Positions 25,707-34,529 of a stretch of DNA of 64,000 nucleotides are shown in pieces; within the stretch, counting starts at the first letter, position 1; each line of letters starts with the position of its first letter. The stretch spans positions 11,515-75,514 of the forward strand of contig DASVWC010000017.1 in the NCBI GenBank assembly GCA_036389835.1. The letters run 5' to 3'. A program made the translations under genes and the position numbers. This stretch comes from AC-37 sp036389835 (GTDB taxonomy: Bacteria > Actinomycetota > Thermoleophilia > Solirubrobacterales > Thermoleophilaceae). The notes below the pieces were generated by a model that saw nothing but the letters and a program-made list of their open reading frames with translations, did no database searches and was not told where the DNA came from.

Positions 25707-25748
25707 ATGCTGGGCCGGCGGGGACGAAGGAAGGCACCCGGGGATTGA
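25707..25748 (+). CDS. Possible 13-codon leader ORF overlapping the YfhO gene start
   Basis: ATG at 25707, directly behind a leaderless-type -10 hexamer, opens MLGRRGRRKAPGD and ends with a TGA at 25746-25748 that overlaps the TTG start of the next gene (TTGA). This would make translation of the large membrane protein depend on the small frame by termination-reinitiation, with AAGGAAGG inside it as a ribosome binding site. Alternatively the peptide is the true N-terminus and the join is a frameshift or sequencing error. No similarity is recognised. Confidence 0.35.
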   Translation: MLGRRGRRKAPGD

Positions 25749-28201
25749 GCATCGCAAGGCTCGAGGCGAGCTCGTCGAGGCGCGGCTGGGGAGACGCCGC
25801 GGCCCTCGCAGTCTTCGCCGTTGCCGTCGCCTGGCTCTTCTCGGCTTCGCTCTTCGGAGGCAGGGTCCTCACGCCGGCCGACCTGAGCCTCTTCGGCGCG
25901 CCATGGGCCGGGCACCTCGACCCAGCGGCTTCCCCGGCCGCCGGCTACTTCGGTGACCCGGTCCACTTCGTCCAGCCCGACCTCTACGCGGCGCGCACAC
26001 AGATCCGAGGGGGACACGTTCCGGCCTGGAACCCCGCGATCAGTGGCGGGCGGCCGCTGTTGGCCTCGCAACAGGCCGCGCCGCTGTATCCGGTCAACGG
26101 ACTGGCGCACGTGTTCCCGTTTTGGCAATCACTGGCGTGGATCGCGGCCCTCAAGGTCCTGCTGGCCGCGGTCGGCGCTTACCTCCTGTGCCGTGCCTAC
26201 GCGCTCTCGCGCTGGGCGGCGACGCTCGGGGGGCTCGCGTTCGGGATGGGCCACGGATTCGTGCTGTGGCTCGAGCATCCGCACGCGGCCGTCTGGGCTC
26301 TCCTGCCGTGGGCGCTCCTGACCGGCGAGCGCCTGGTCGTCCGCGCGCGCGCTGCCGACGCCGCCCTGCTCGGCATCGTGACCGGCTGCGCGCTCCTCGG
26401 TGGGCATCCGGAGAGCTTCTTCGTCCTCCTGCTCGCGCTCGTCGGCTACCTTGCCGTGCGAATCCGGCAGCTAGCGCGCCGGAGGGGCATGATCGTCAGG
26501 CGACGGCTCGCTCTCGCCTTCGCCGCCCTCTTCCTCGCGTGGTTGATCGGCGGCGTCGCGACATTGCCGTTCCTCGAGGCGCTGGTGCAGTCGGACGACG
26601 TCCGCCGGCCGCAGTTCTCCGATCCTCTGAGGATTCTCTACGGCGCGTTCTTCCCCGACAAGTGGGGGCGACCGGATCGCGGCGTCGACCACGGGGGTCC
26701 CGGCGTCGGATACTCGGCGCGCGCACTGTACGTCGGCGCGCTTCCACTCGTCCTGGCGTTCGCGGGCGCCCTGCGGCGGCTCCCGCCCGAGCGGCGCGAC
26801 GTGAAGCGCTTCTTCGTCGGGTTGACCGTGTGCGCCCTGCTGCTGACCGTGGACCTTCCGCCGCAGGATCTCATCGTCCATGTACCGCCGTTTTCGCTGA
26901 TGATCATGCACTGGTTCGTGTGGCCCGCGTTCCTCGGCATCGCCGTACTCGCGGCCTTCGGGCTCGACGGGATGCTCGCGGCGGACGGGCGCGACCGGCG
27001 GCGGCTCCTCGTCGCAGCGGGCGCAGCGGCGGTGGTACCGGTCCTCTGGGAGCTCCGCCACCCGTCGCTGCTAGGCCACCTGGGTGACGCGATCGGCCAG
27101 CTCCCCGACCTCGACGAGAGTCGCCCGAGCTTCGCCGTCACGTCCGCGACGGCCGCCCTCCGCTGGACGGTGCTCGCGTGCGGTGGCGGGGTCGTGGCCT
27201 GGCTGCTGTCACGCAAGCGAGGTCGCGCCCTCGGCGCGGCTCTGGTGATCGCCCTGACGGTGGCCGACCTCGTGCTCGTGAGCCGCGGCTATCACCCAGC
27301 GATCCCGGAGCGCTCGGCGGCTCCGCCGGACCCTTCGACGCTGCGCTTCGTGAAGGAGCGCGTCGGCTCGGCGCGCGTCGGCGGCGTCGCGAACGCCTTC
27401 TCCCCGAACGTCGCGGCGTTTCATGGCTTGCGGGACCTGCGCGGCGAGGGGCTGCCCAGGTTGAGGCGCCACTCGCAGCTTTACGAGGCCCTCGACGGCA
27501 CCACGAACAGGTCGGTGGGTCGCAACCTCTACGAGCCGCGGTCGGACCGCGCAGTGCGGCTGCTCGACGTGTTCGCCGTCCGCTACGTGTTCGAAGCCGA
27601 GCCGACACTGCCCGCGCGGCCCGGCTTCCACACGATCGCGGACGCCAGGGGCGACCGGCTCGTTGAGAATCGGTCAGCCGTGCCGCGAGCGTGGGTCGCC
27701 CACGATTGGCGAGTTGCGAAGGACTTCGACGACGCGCTCGACACCACCGCGGGCTCGACTACGGCCGAGCTGCGACGCGCGCCCGTCATCGAGGGCTCTG
27801 CTCGCCCTCGGCGGGATTCCGGGATAGGTCGAGGCGCGCCGCCTTCGACCGCGCGGATCCGCCGCGACGAGCCTTCGGAGGTCAGGATCGAGTACACGTC
27901 CCCAGCGTCGGGTTGGCTGGTTCTCGCCGACACGCACTATCCCGGCTGGAAGGCCGAAGTCGACGGCCAGCGAGCATCAATCCACCCCGCCAACGCGGCC
28001 TTCCGCGCCGTCGCAGCGCCGGCGGGCCGTCACACCGTGACGTTCCGCTACCGATCGGCCTCGGTGACGGCCGGCGTCGCGATGACGGTCGCGGGGATCC
28101 TCACGGCCGCGCTCCTGCTCGCTGTTCCACGCGCGAGGCGTCAGGCGTCGGAGCGCGTCGAGCCCACCACGCGCGCCGGCGCGCCCACGGCGACCGAGTA
28201 G
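25745..28201 (+). CDS. YfhO-family membrane protein (GT-C-like glycosyltransferase)
   Basis: 818 aa with a dozen or more membrane helices. After helix 1 the outside loop carries TPADLSLFGAPWAGHLD and GDPVHFVQPDLYAARTQI, then GHVPAWNPAISGGRPLLA, the conserved pattern of YfhO proteins. The soluble C-terminal domain ends with VLADTHYPGWKAEVDG and a last helix, also typical. YfhO proteins glycosylate teichoic acids in Gram-positives; here a sugar decoration on a surface polymer is likely. The TTG start at 25745 is inferred from the TTGA overlap with the mini-ORF and from helix 1 following directly. Its end overlaps the convergent acetyltransferase gene by 61 bp. Confidence 0.85.
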   Translation: MSIARLEASSSRRGWGDAAALAVFAVAVAWLFSASLFGGRVLTPADLSLFGAPWAGHLDPAASPAAGYFGDPVHFVQPDLYAARTQIRGGHVPAWNPAISGGRPLLASQQAAPLYPVNGLAHVFPFWQSLAWIAALKVLLAAVGAYLLCRAYALSRWAATLGGLAFGMGHGFVLWLEHPHAAVWALLPWALLTGERLVVRARAADAALLGIVTGCALLGGHPESFFVLLLALVGYLAVRIRQLARRRGMIVRRRLALAFAALFLAWLIGGVATLPFLEALVQSDDVRRPQFSDPLRILYGAFFPDKWGRPDRGVDHGGPGVGYSARALYVGALPLVLAFAGALRRLPPERRDVKRFFVGLTVCALLLTVDLPPQDLIVHVPPFSLMIMHWFVWPAFLGIAVLAAFGLDGMLAADGRDRRRLLVAAGAAAVVPVLWELRHPSLLGHLGDAIGQLPDLDESRPSFAVTSATAALRWTVLACGGGVVAWLLSRKRGRALGAALVIALTVADLVLVSRGYHPAIPERSAAPPDPSTLRFVKERVGSARVGGVANAFSPNVAAFHGLRDLRGEGLPRLRRHSQLYEALDGTTNRSVGRNLYEPRSDRAVRLLDVFAVRYVFEAEPTLPARPGFHTIADARGDRLVENRSAVPRAWVAHDWRVAKDFDDALDTTAGSTTAELRRAPVIEGSARPRRDSGIGRGAPPSTARIRRDEPSEVRIEYTSPASGWLVLADTHYPGWKAEVDGQRASIHPANAAFRAVAAPAGRHTVTFRYRSASVTAGVAMTVAGILTAALLLAVPRARRQASERVEPTTRAGAPTATE

Positions 28202-28725
28202 TCGGGGATCTCGCCGCGCACGACGCTGTTCGCTCCGATGGTGCAGTGCTTGCCGATCGTGGCCCCGCGCAGCACGGAGACCCTGTCGCCGAGCCAGGTC
28301 CCGCGCCCGATCCGGATCGGCGCCGTCTCGACCGGGTTGTAGAGCACGTTGTCGTGCGGGTTCTGGTGCGTGTGGTCGGAGTCGATCACGGTGCAGCCGG
28401 TGGCGAGGATCACGTGGTCCTCGATCACGATCGACTCCGACGCGGAGATCGCGCAGTTCGGCCGCATGCCCACGCCGGTCCCGATGCTGAGCACCGGCGC
28501 GGGGCGACCCCAGGCCGGCTTCTCGACGGCGAGCCACGCCCCCTCGAGGATCATCACGTCGTCCCCGATCGCGATCTGGTGCGGCCCGTAGAGCCACGCC
28601 GGCCGGTCGAGCACGGAGTGCGTGCCGAACGAGTGGAAGCGCCGGCGCCACCACGGCCCCATCAGGCGCGAGCGCAGCTGCGCCCGCAGCGCCGGCTCGC
28701 GGATGTACTCGCGCAGCGGGGTCAT
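28141..28725 (-). CDS. Left-handed beta-helix acyltransferase (WbbJ/LbH family)
   Basis: 194 aa. Hexapeptide-repeat turns run through the protein (IAIGDDVMILEGAWL, CAISASESIVIEDHVILATGC, IRIGRGTWLGDRVSVLRGATIGKHCTIGANSVV), and VIDSDHTH supplies the usual catalytic His. Such proteins are trimeric O- or N-acetyltransferases for sugars, with acetyl-CoA as donor. The ATG overlaps the stop of the upstream acyltransferase as ATGA. Last gene of the operon from 32477; the substrate is unknown. Confidence 0.88.
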   Translation of the reverse strand: MTPLREYIREPALRAQLRSRLMGPWWRRRFHSFGTHSVLDRPAWLYGPHQIAIGDDVMILEGAWLAVEKPAWGRPAPVLSIGTGVGMRPNCAISASESIVIEDHVILATGCTVIDSDHTHQNPHDNVLYNPVETAPIRIGRGTWLGDRVSVLRGATIGKHCTIGANSVVRGEIPDYSVAVGAPARVVGSTRSDA

Positions 28726-29390
28726 CGAGCGCTTGTGCGCTGCGCGAGCTCCGGCGGCTCCTGGCCGGGCGGCCCGAAGTAGTCGATCGGGCGCGCGGGG
28801 ACGCCGGCGGCCAGGGTGTACGGCGGGATCGGCTTCGTCACCACCGCGTTCGCGCCGATCACGCAGCGGGTGCCGAGGTTCGCGACGATCGTGCACTTCG
28901 AATGGACCTGGGCGCCGTCCTCGATCGTGATCGGCCGGTAGTCGTAGCCCTGCGAGAGGAACGGCTTGTCCAGGTCGCGATAGCGGTGGCTCCCGTCGGC
29001 GACGAAGGTCGCCTGCCCGAGCCCGACCCGCTCCCCGATGTCGATCGACGTCGAGCAGGCGAGGATCACGTCGTAGGTCAGATACGACCCGTAGCCGATC
29101 GTGATCCGCCCGGTCCCCGTGATCTCCGCGCGGAAGTTGCGCCGGAACTCGACTCCGTCGGCGGCGATGAAGGTGCCGGGGCCCGGGATGTGGAGGTTGA
29201 AGCCCGGCCCGAGGTAGCAGTGCCTTCCGAACTCGATCGTCGCGTGCGGATGCCTGGCCTTGACCCACGCCTTGCGAACCTCCGACATGAGCAGCGGCCC
29301 GTACCGGTATCCGAGCTTCTCCGGCAGGTAGCGCAGGAAGCCGCGCACGCGCTGGATCAAGGAACGTCTGCCCGTGCCCCCGTCGTCCAT
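28722..29390 (-). CDS. Left-handed beta-helix acyltransferase
   Basis: 222 aa. The N-terminal third is helical (RVRGFLRYLPEKLGYRYG), then hexapeptide coils begin near residue 65: TIEFGRHCYLGPGFNLHI, GTGRITIGYGSYLTYDVILAC, ITIEDGAQVHSKCTIVANLG and CVIGANAVVTKPIPPYTLAAG. VADGSHRY holds the probable catalytic His. It is not a copy of the neighbour at 28141-28725; the two may form different homotrimers or act on different positions. ATG at 29390, 11 bp behind a glycosyltransferase gene. Confidence 0.85.
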   Translation of the reverse strand: MDDGGTGRRSLIQRVRGFLRYLPEKLGYRYGPLLMSEVRKAWVKARHPHATIEFGRHCYLGPGFNLHIPGPGTFIAADGVEFRRNFRAEITGTGRITIGYGSYLTYDVILACSTSIDIGERVGLGQATFVADGSHRYRDLDKPFLSQGYDYRPITIEDGAQVHSKCTIVANLGTRCVIGANAVVTKPIPPYTLAAGVPARPIDYFGPPGQEPPELAQRTSAR

Positions 29391-29401
29391 GGCCGCCGAC
29401 C

Positions 29402-30400
29402 CTACTGCGCCCCCACCGCGCGCGCCGCCCGTTCGTCCGCCGCCAGGATCGTGCGCCGCGAGCGCATCCCCGCGCGGTGCACCCCCATCCACCAGCGCGC
29501 GCGGTCGCGCAGGGGCCCGTAGCGCGCCGGCCCGATCCGAGCGAGCGGCGCGTAGAGCGCCAGCCGCGCGGCCATCGCCGCGTAGCCCACGCCCGCAGTG
29601 GCCCACGTGCGCAGCAGCCCGCGGCGGCGCAGCATGAACGCGTAGGTCGCACCCATCCGCACCTGCGTGCGGTCGTCGCCGAACTTCGCGAGCGTGGCCG
29701 CGCCGCCCTTGTGCAGCACGCGGGCGCTCGGCTCGTACCAGACCCTCCAGCCGCGCTCGCGCAGTCGCCAGGCCAGGTCCACGTCGTCGGCGTAGAGCCA
29801 CATCTCGCGGTCGAAGCCGCCGGCGGCGTCGAAGGCCTCGCGGCGGATCAGCGCGAACGCGGCGAACACCCACGGCACGTGCCGCGGGCGGTCGGGGTTC
29901 CAGTGGCCCTCGAGGCAGAGCCTGTCGCCCAGGCCCGGGACGAGGCGGTGCAGGCCCAGCTCGCGCGCCAGCGTCGTGAGGAAGAACGGGAACGGGTAGA
30001 CGGTGTGCTGGGTCGAGCCGTCCGGCAGGATCAGCCGCGGCGCGACGATCGCCGCCTCGGGGTGGCGCTCGGCGGCCTCGATCAGCGCCTCGAGCGCGCC
30101 CGGCGTGAGCTCGACGTCCTCGTTCGCGGTGGCGAGCCACTCGCCGCCGGTGCGGTCGGCGATCAGGTTGACGGCCTGCGGGAAGCCGAGGTTCTCCGCC
30201 GACGCGATCAGCTCCACCCAGGGGAACTCCTCGCGCACCATCTCCGCCGACCCGTCCTCGGACGCGTTGTCCGCGACCCAGACCTCGACCCGGCCGGCGT
30301 CGCGCTCCGGCTTCAGCGAGCGCAGGCACGCGGCGAGCAGCTCGCGCGCGTTCGTGTTGATGACCGCCACGGTGATGGGGCTCGCCACGCGCGGCATCAT
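29402..30400 (-). CDS. Family 2 glycosyltransferase (rhamnosyltransferase-like)
   Basis: 332 aa. ITVAVINTNARELLAACLRSL, VWVADNASEDGSAEMV and LATANEDVELTPGALEALI form the donor site, and REMWLYADDVDLAWRLRERGW is the WbbL-type signature, common in rhamnosyltransferases. A C-terminal hydrophobic stretch near 265-290 may bind the membrane. The first ATG of MMPRV at 30400 was chosen because it overlaps the upstream stop as ATGA. Member of the 32477-28141 operon. Confidence 0.87.
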   Translation of the reverse strand: MMPRVASPITVAVINTNARELLAACLRSLKPERDAGRVEVWVADNASEDGSAEMVREEFPWVELIASAENLGFPQAVNLIADRTGGEWLATANEDVELTPGALEALIEAAERHPEAAIVAPRLILPDGSTQHTVYPFPFFLTTLARELGLHRLVPGLGDRLCLEGHWNPDRPRHVPWVFAAFALIRREAFDAAGGFDREMWLYADDVDLAWRLRERGWRVWYEPSARVLHKGGAATLAKFGDDRTQVRMGATYAFMLRRRGLLRTWATAGVGYAAMAARLALYAPLARIGPARYGPLRDRARWWMGVHRAGMRSRRTILAADERAARAVGAQ

Positions 30401-31596
30401 GCCAGCGGCGCCCGCGGGCGCGGTGCGGCCGCGGCGGCCTCGATCGCCGCGGCGATCGCCTCGTTGTAGGCGGCCTCGGTGAACGGCGCCGCGGTGCGCA
30501 GCCCGCCCTCGCGCAGGCGCTCGCGCAGCGCGCGGTCCCCGGCGAGCCGGCTCAGCGCGCGCGCCAGCGCCGCGGCCGAGTCGCGCGGCTCGAACAGCAG
30601 GCAGTTCTCCCCGTCGCGCAGGTACTCGGCCGAGCCGCCGGTGCCGGTCGCGACCACCGGCCGCCCGACCGTCATCGCCTCGAGCGGCACCAGCCCCCAC
30701 GGCTCCTCCCAGCGCACCGGGAACGCGACGGCGTCGTGGCCGGCGTAGACCTCGCCGAGCCGCTCGCGCGGCTCCGCGCCGAGGCGCACGCGCTCCTCCA
30801 GCCCCAGCTCGCGCACGCGCGCGCGCAGGTCCGCCACGTAGCCGGGGTCGCCCGACCCCTGGAGCGTGAGCGTCGCCTCCGCGGGGAGGTGCGCCATGGC
30901 CTCGACGGCGGTGTCGACCCCCTTGCGCGGGTCGAGGCGCCCGACGTAGAGGACCCGCCAGCCCCACTCGCGCGCCGGCGCCGCGCGGAACAGCGACGCG
31001 TCCACGCCGGGGTGCGCGACCTCACCGCGGGCGAACGTCCACCCCGCGGCCGCCGACGCGCGGCGCGTGTGGTCGCTGTTGAAGAGCCAGGTGGCGGCGG
31101 AGCCGAGCTCCACCCGCGCGGGCAGCCCGGTCAGGCGCTCGGCGGCGGCGGCCAGCCGCGGACGCGACCGCAACGGCCGCAGCCACGCGTCCATCCGCGG
31201 GCCCCAGGCCATCCACTCGTCCCCGACCACCCCGACGGCCGGAAGGCCGGCCCGGCGGACGCGCTCCACCAGGCCGAGCGACATCCCGCCCATCGCCCAC
31301 CAGTTGACCACGTCGGGCCGGTGCTCGCCCAGGTGGCGGTCGAGCACCGCGGCGTTGTGGCGCTCGAGCGCGACCCGCTCGCGCCAGCCGCGGCGCGGGA
31401 AGGCGTGGTCGCGCCAGTACCAGCGCAGCTCGCGGTGCACGCCCGGGTCCTCCGGCTCCCCGGCCGCCTCCGGCGCGCGGTGGTCGGTCGTGAGCACCCG
31501 CACGTCGTGGCCGCGCTCGCGCAGGTGGCCGACCGCCGCCCGCCAGGTGGCCTCGTAGCCGCCGCGCAGGTCGTGCGGCGGGTACATGCTCCCCAC
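30397..31596 (-). CDS. Family 4 glycosyltransferase (N-terminus uncertain)
   Basis: About 400 aa, GT-B fold. The donor domain is clear: WRVLYVGRLDPRKGVDTAVEAM, AVAFPVRWEEPWGLVPLEAMTVGRPVVATGTGGSAEYL. The N-terminal strand normally reads RVLSVGSMYPP, and the sequence encodes exactly that, but no ATG, GTG or TTG precedes it in frame. The GTG at 31596 would cut into the strand; a CTG at 31611, two bases after the upstream TAG stop, would give the full strand and is a plausible non-standard start. Third gene of the 32477-28141 operon. Confidence 0.82.
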   Translation of the reverse strand: MGSMYPPHDLRGGYEATWRAAVGHLRERGHDVRVLTTDHRAPEAAGEPEDPGVHRELRWYWRDHAFPRRGWRERVALERHNAAVLDRHLGEHRPDVVNWWAMGGMSLGLVERVRRAGLPAVGVVGDEWMAWGPRMDAWLRPLRSRPRLAAAAERLTGLPARVELGSAATWLFNSDHTRRASAAAGWTFARGEVAHPGVDASLFRAAPAREWGWRVLYVGRLDPRKGVDTAVEAMAHLPAEATLTLQGSGDPGYVADLRARVRELGLEERVRLGAEPRERLGEVYAGHDAVAFPVRWEEPWGLVPLEAMTVGRPVVATGTGGSAEYLRDGENCLLFEPRDSAAALARALSRLAGDRALRERLREGGLRTAAPFTEAAYNEAIAAAIEAAAAAPRPRAPLA

Positions 31597-31613
31597 GCTG
31601 AGGACGCGCAGGG

Positions 31614-32477
31614 CTACCGCCGCACCTCGTTCGGGATCAGGCGGCCGAGCTCCATCGCCCACTGGGTCCCGAGGTCGGCCATGGCCAGCCGCGCCTCCTC
31701 GCGCTCGCCGCGCGCGTAGCGCGCCGCGGACGCGGCCGAGCTCTGGAGCGTCCACTTCACGAGGCCGGGCCAGCTCCCGCGCCCGGGCGCCGAGCCCGGA
31801 TACGCCCGGTCGAGCCAGCCGGCCCCCGACCCGTGCCGCATCCGCTGGCGCAGCAGCCGGCGGAGGGTGTCGCGGTTGCGGTGGACCACGACCGCCCGCT
31901 CGCGCGACTCGAGCTCCCAGCCCGCCGCGCGGAGGCGAAAGCACAGGTCGGCGTCGCCCCCGGAGCGGATGTCGTCGCGGAAGCCCCCGACCGCCTCGAA
32001 CGCGCTACGGCGCACCGCGCAGCTCGCGGTCTGGGCGTACGCCCAGCGCCCGCGCAGGGTGTTGCGGTGGTCGAGCGTGCCACGCGCCGCCGAGTAGCGC
32101 AGCGCGAACGGAGCGCCGTCCGGCGGCGGCTCGTCCACGATCGCGCCGGCCAGCACGGCCGTGCGCGCGCCCGGCTCGGGGTCGAAGTAGCGCTCGAGCA
32201 GGTCCGGCTCGGGAAGCACGTCCGCGTCGAGGAAGACGATCCAGTCGGCGGACCCGGCCGCGGCGCCGACGTTGCGCGCGTGGTAGGACGAGCGCACCCG
32301 CGGCGCGGGCACGACACGGACGCCGGCCGCCGCGCCCGCGGCCCCCGGGCGGTTGTCGGCCACCGTCACGCTGTCGCCGTCCGCCAGCGCCAGCCCGGCG
32401 AGCGTCGCCCGCACGCGGGCCAGCTCGTCGTCCGTCCCCGCGAACGGCGTCACGACGTCGACCGGTGGCCTCCCCAT
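31614..32477 (-). CDS. Family 2 glycosyltransferase
   Basis: 287 aa. PVDVVTPFAGTDDELARVRATL opens the domain; SADWIVFLDADVLPEPDLLERYF is the metal site and IRSGGDADLCFRLRAAGW the catalytic-base region. ATG at 32477, 9 nt behind a TACGGT hexamer on the minus strand, so it probably starts the five-gene operon to 28141. The donor sugar is unknown. Confidence 0.86.
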   Translation of the reverse strand: MGRPPVDVVTPFAGTDDELARVRATLAGLALADGDSVTVADNRPGAAGAAAGVRVVPAPRVRSSYHARNVGAAAGSADWIVFLDADVLPEPDLLERYFDPEPGARTAVLAGAIVDEPPPDGAPFALRYSAARGTLDHRNTLRGRWAYAQTASCAVRRSAFEAVGGFRDDIRSGGDADLCFRLRAAGWELESRERAVVVHRNRDTLRRLLRQRMRHGSGAGWLDRAYPGSAPGRGSWPGLVKWTLQSSAASAARYARGEREEARLAMADLGTQWAMELGRLIPNEVRR

Positions 32478-32486
32478 GCGCCGCGA

Positions 32487-32492
32487 ACCGTA
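32487..32492 (-). promoter_or_regulatory. Leaderless -10 element (TACGGT), divergent pair
   Basis: TACGGT on the minus strand ends 9 nt before the ATG at 32477; the opposite hexamer TACGCT is at 32505-32510. Confidence 0.45.
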
Positions 32493-32504
32493 ACGCCGCC
32501 GCGT

Positions 32505-32510
32505 TACGCT
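32505..32510 (+). promoter_or_regulatory. Leaderless -10 element (TACGCT), divergent pair
   Basis: TACGCT ends 7 nt before the GTG at 32518. Confidence 0.5.
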
Positions 32511-32517
32511 CAGGCCG

Positions 32518-33318
32518 GTGCCCGAGCCGCGCGTCAGCGTCGTCATCCGCACGAAGGACGAGGCGAGGGACCTCGGCGGCGTGCTCGAGAGCCTCGACGC
32601 GCAGACCGTGGGACGCGACGACGTGGAGACGATCGTCGTGGACTCGGGCTCGGCCGACGGCACCGTCGCGATCGCGCGCGAGCGCGGCGCCCGCGTGATC
32701 GAGATCGCACCCGAGTCGTTCACGTTCGGCGGCGCGCTCAACACCGGCGCGGAGGCCGCGCGGGCGGCGGTGATCCTCGCGCTCTCCGGGCACGCCTACC
32801 TCCCGGACGACGCCTGGCTCGAGCGGCTGCTCGCCCACTTCGAGGACGAGCGCGTGGCCTGCGCCACCGGCGCTGGCGACGGGCCCGACGGCGCCGCGCT
32901 GACCGAGCCGGTGCTCCAGGACGCCGAGCTGGCCCGGCGCAACCCGTACTGGGGCTACTCGAACGCCGCGGGCGCCTTCCGCGCCGGCCTCTGGCGCGAG
33001 CGCCCGTTCCGCGAGGACATGCCGGGCACCGAGGACAAGGAGTGGGCCTGGCACTGGCTGATGCGCGGCCGCGTCGTCGCGATCGACCCGCGGCTGATCA
33101 CGCACCACGACCACTCGCACGACCCGCCGGCCGACTGCTACCGGCGCGCGCACCGCGAGTGGGTCGGCTTCGGGATGTACCTCGACGTGGGTCCCGCCGG
33201 CGTGGGCGAGATCGTCCGCAAGGGGCTCGCCAACCCGTACTGGAAGATGCGCCTCCACCCGAGCGCCTGGGCCGCCCTGGCCGGCGAGTACGCGGCACGG
33301 AGGCGGTTCCGGCGCTGA
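32518..33318 (+). CDS. Family 2 glycosyltransferase
   Basis: 266 aa. VSVVIRTKDEARDLGGVLESL, VVDSGSADGTVAIARERGARV and FTFGGALNTGAEAARAAVI match the group that reads FN-x-G-x2-x-N in rhamnosyl- and related transferases, followed by LSGHAYLPDDAWLERL at the metal site and GTEDKEWAWHWLMRG. The GTG start has a -10-like hexamer 7 nt upstream. Its stop overlaps the next ATG (TGATG). First gene of the operon that also carries the chain-length and ligase genes. Confidence 0.85.
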   Translation: MPEPRVSVVIRTKDEARDLGGVLESLDAQTVGRDDVETIVVDSGSADGTVAIARERGARVIEIAPESFTFGGALNTGAEAARAAVILALSGHAYLPDDAWLERLLAHFEDERVACATGAGDGPDGAALTEPVLQDAELARRNPYWGYSNAAGAFRAGLWRERPFREDMPGTEDKEWAWHWLMRGRVVAIDPRLITHHDHSHDPPADCYRRAHREWVGFGMYLDVGPAGVGEIVRKGLANPYWKMRLHPSAWAALAGEYAARRRFRR

Positions 33319-34493
33319 TGCGCGTCGCGATCCTGCTCACGGTCGAGTCGTTCGAGCACTTCTTCGAGGACCAGCTCGGCGTGGACGCGGCGGCCTACGT
33401 GGAGGGCTACCGCAACGACTGGGCGTGGGACTACTGCGCCGCGCTCGCCGCCCGCGGCGCCGAGCCGCTCGTATACGTCCCCTCGCTGCGGGAGTCGGGG
33501 CTCCGGCCGACGCCGGACGGCTACGCGGTGCGGTTCGTCCCGCTCGGGCGCGGCTACCGCCCGTGGGTGCGCTTCCCGGTGCTCAAGCGCAGCCCGCTCG
33601 GGCGCTACGCCGCCCAGGCCGCCAGCGCCGCGACGATGCTCGCCCCGCTGCGCGCCGGCCTCGCCGAGGACCGCGTCGACGTGCTGCTCGTGCAGGAGTA
33701 CTGGACGGCGCGCTTCGACCTCTTCGCCGCGCGGCTCGAGACGCCGATCGTCGCCGTGGACCAGGGCCTCCCCGACAGGCGCGAGCTGAAGGCGCTGAAG
33801 CGCAGGACGCTGCCGCGCGCCGCACGCGTCGTCGTCCAGACCGGCGCGGAGGCCGAGAAGGTGCGCCGCTACGGCGGCGACCCGGTCCAGATCCCGAACG
33901 GCGTGGACACCGACCGCTTCGCCCCCGACCCCGCGGTCGAGCGCGAGCCGGGGCTGGTCGTCTGCGCGGCGCGCCTCGCCGACGCGCACAAGCGCCAGTC
34001 CGACCTGATCCGCGCGATCGCGCGGCTGGACGAGCCCTGGCGCCTCGAGCTGCTCGGCATCGGCCCCGACGAGCAGCTCCTCCGCTCGCTCGCCGCCGAG
34101 CTGGGCGTGGCCGGCCGGGTCGAGTTCGCGGGCTTCGTCTCCGACAAGGACGAGCTGCGCGAGCGCTTCCGCCGCTGCTCGGTCTTCGCGCTGCCGTCCG
34201 CGTTCGAGGGCCTGCCGGTCGCGCTGCTCGAGGCGATGAGCGCCGGCGCGCCGGCGGTCGGCTCCGACATCCCGCCGATCGCCGAGGTGGTCGAGGACGG
34301 CGTGAACGGGCGCCTCGTCCCGGTCGCCAGCCCCGCGGCCCTGGCCGACGCGATCGCCGCGGTCGGCGCCGCCCATGAGCCATACTCGGCGCGGGCTCGC
34401 GAAGCCATCGTCCGGCGCTTCGGATCCGCGCGGATGGGGGCCGAGCTCGAGCGCGTGATCGCCGCTGCAACGGAAACTGCTACGAGCGCATGA
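33318..34493 (+). CDS. Family 4 glycosyltransferase
   Basis: 391 aa, GT-B fold. MRVAILLTVESFEHFFEDQLG begins the acceptor half; VQIPNGVDTDRFAPD marks the linker, and VFALPSAFEGLPVALLEAMSAGAPAVGSDIPPIAEVV the donor domain. ATG at 33318 overlaps the previous stop (TGATG). It lies between a family 2 transferase and the Wzz-like gene, so it probably acts late in assembly of the same repeat unit. Confidence 0.87.
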   Translation: MRVAILLTVESFEHFFEDQLGVDAAAYVEGYRNDWAWDYCAALAARGAEPLVYVPSLRESGLRPTPDGYAVRFVPLGRGYRPWVRFPVLKRSPLGRYAAQAASAATMLAPLRAGLAEDRVDVLLVQEYWTARFDLFAARLETPIVAVDQGLPDRRELKALKRRTLPRAARVVVQTGAEAEKVRRYGGDPVQIPNGVDTDRFAPDPAVEREPGLVVCAARLADAHKRQSDLIRAIARLDEPWRLELLGIGPDEQLLRSLAAELGVAGRVEFAGFVSDKDELRERFRRCSVFALPSAFEGLPVALLEAMSAGAPAVGSDIPPIAEVVEDGVNGRLVPVASPAALADAIAAVGAAHEPYSARAREAIVRRFGSARMGAELERVIAAATETATSA

Positions 34494-34529
34494 CGGAGGT
34501 GCCATTCTGAGCGCGGGAAACGCCTGGAA

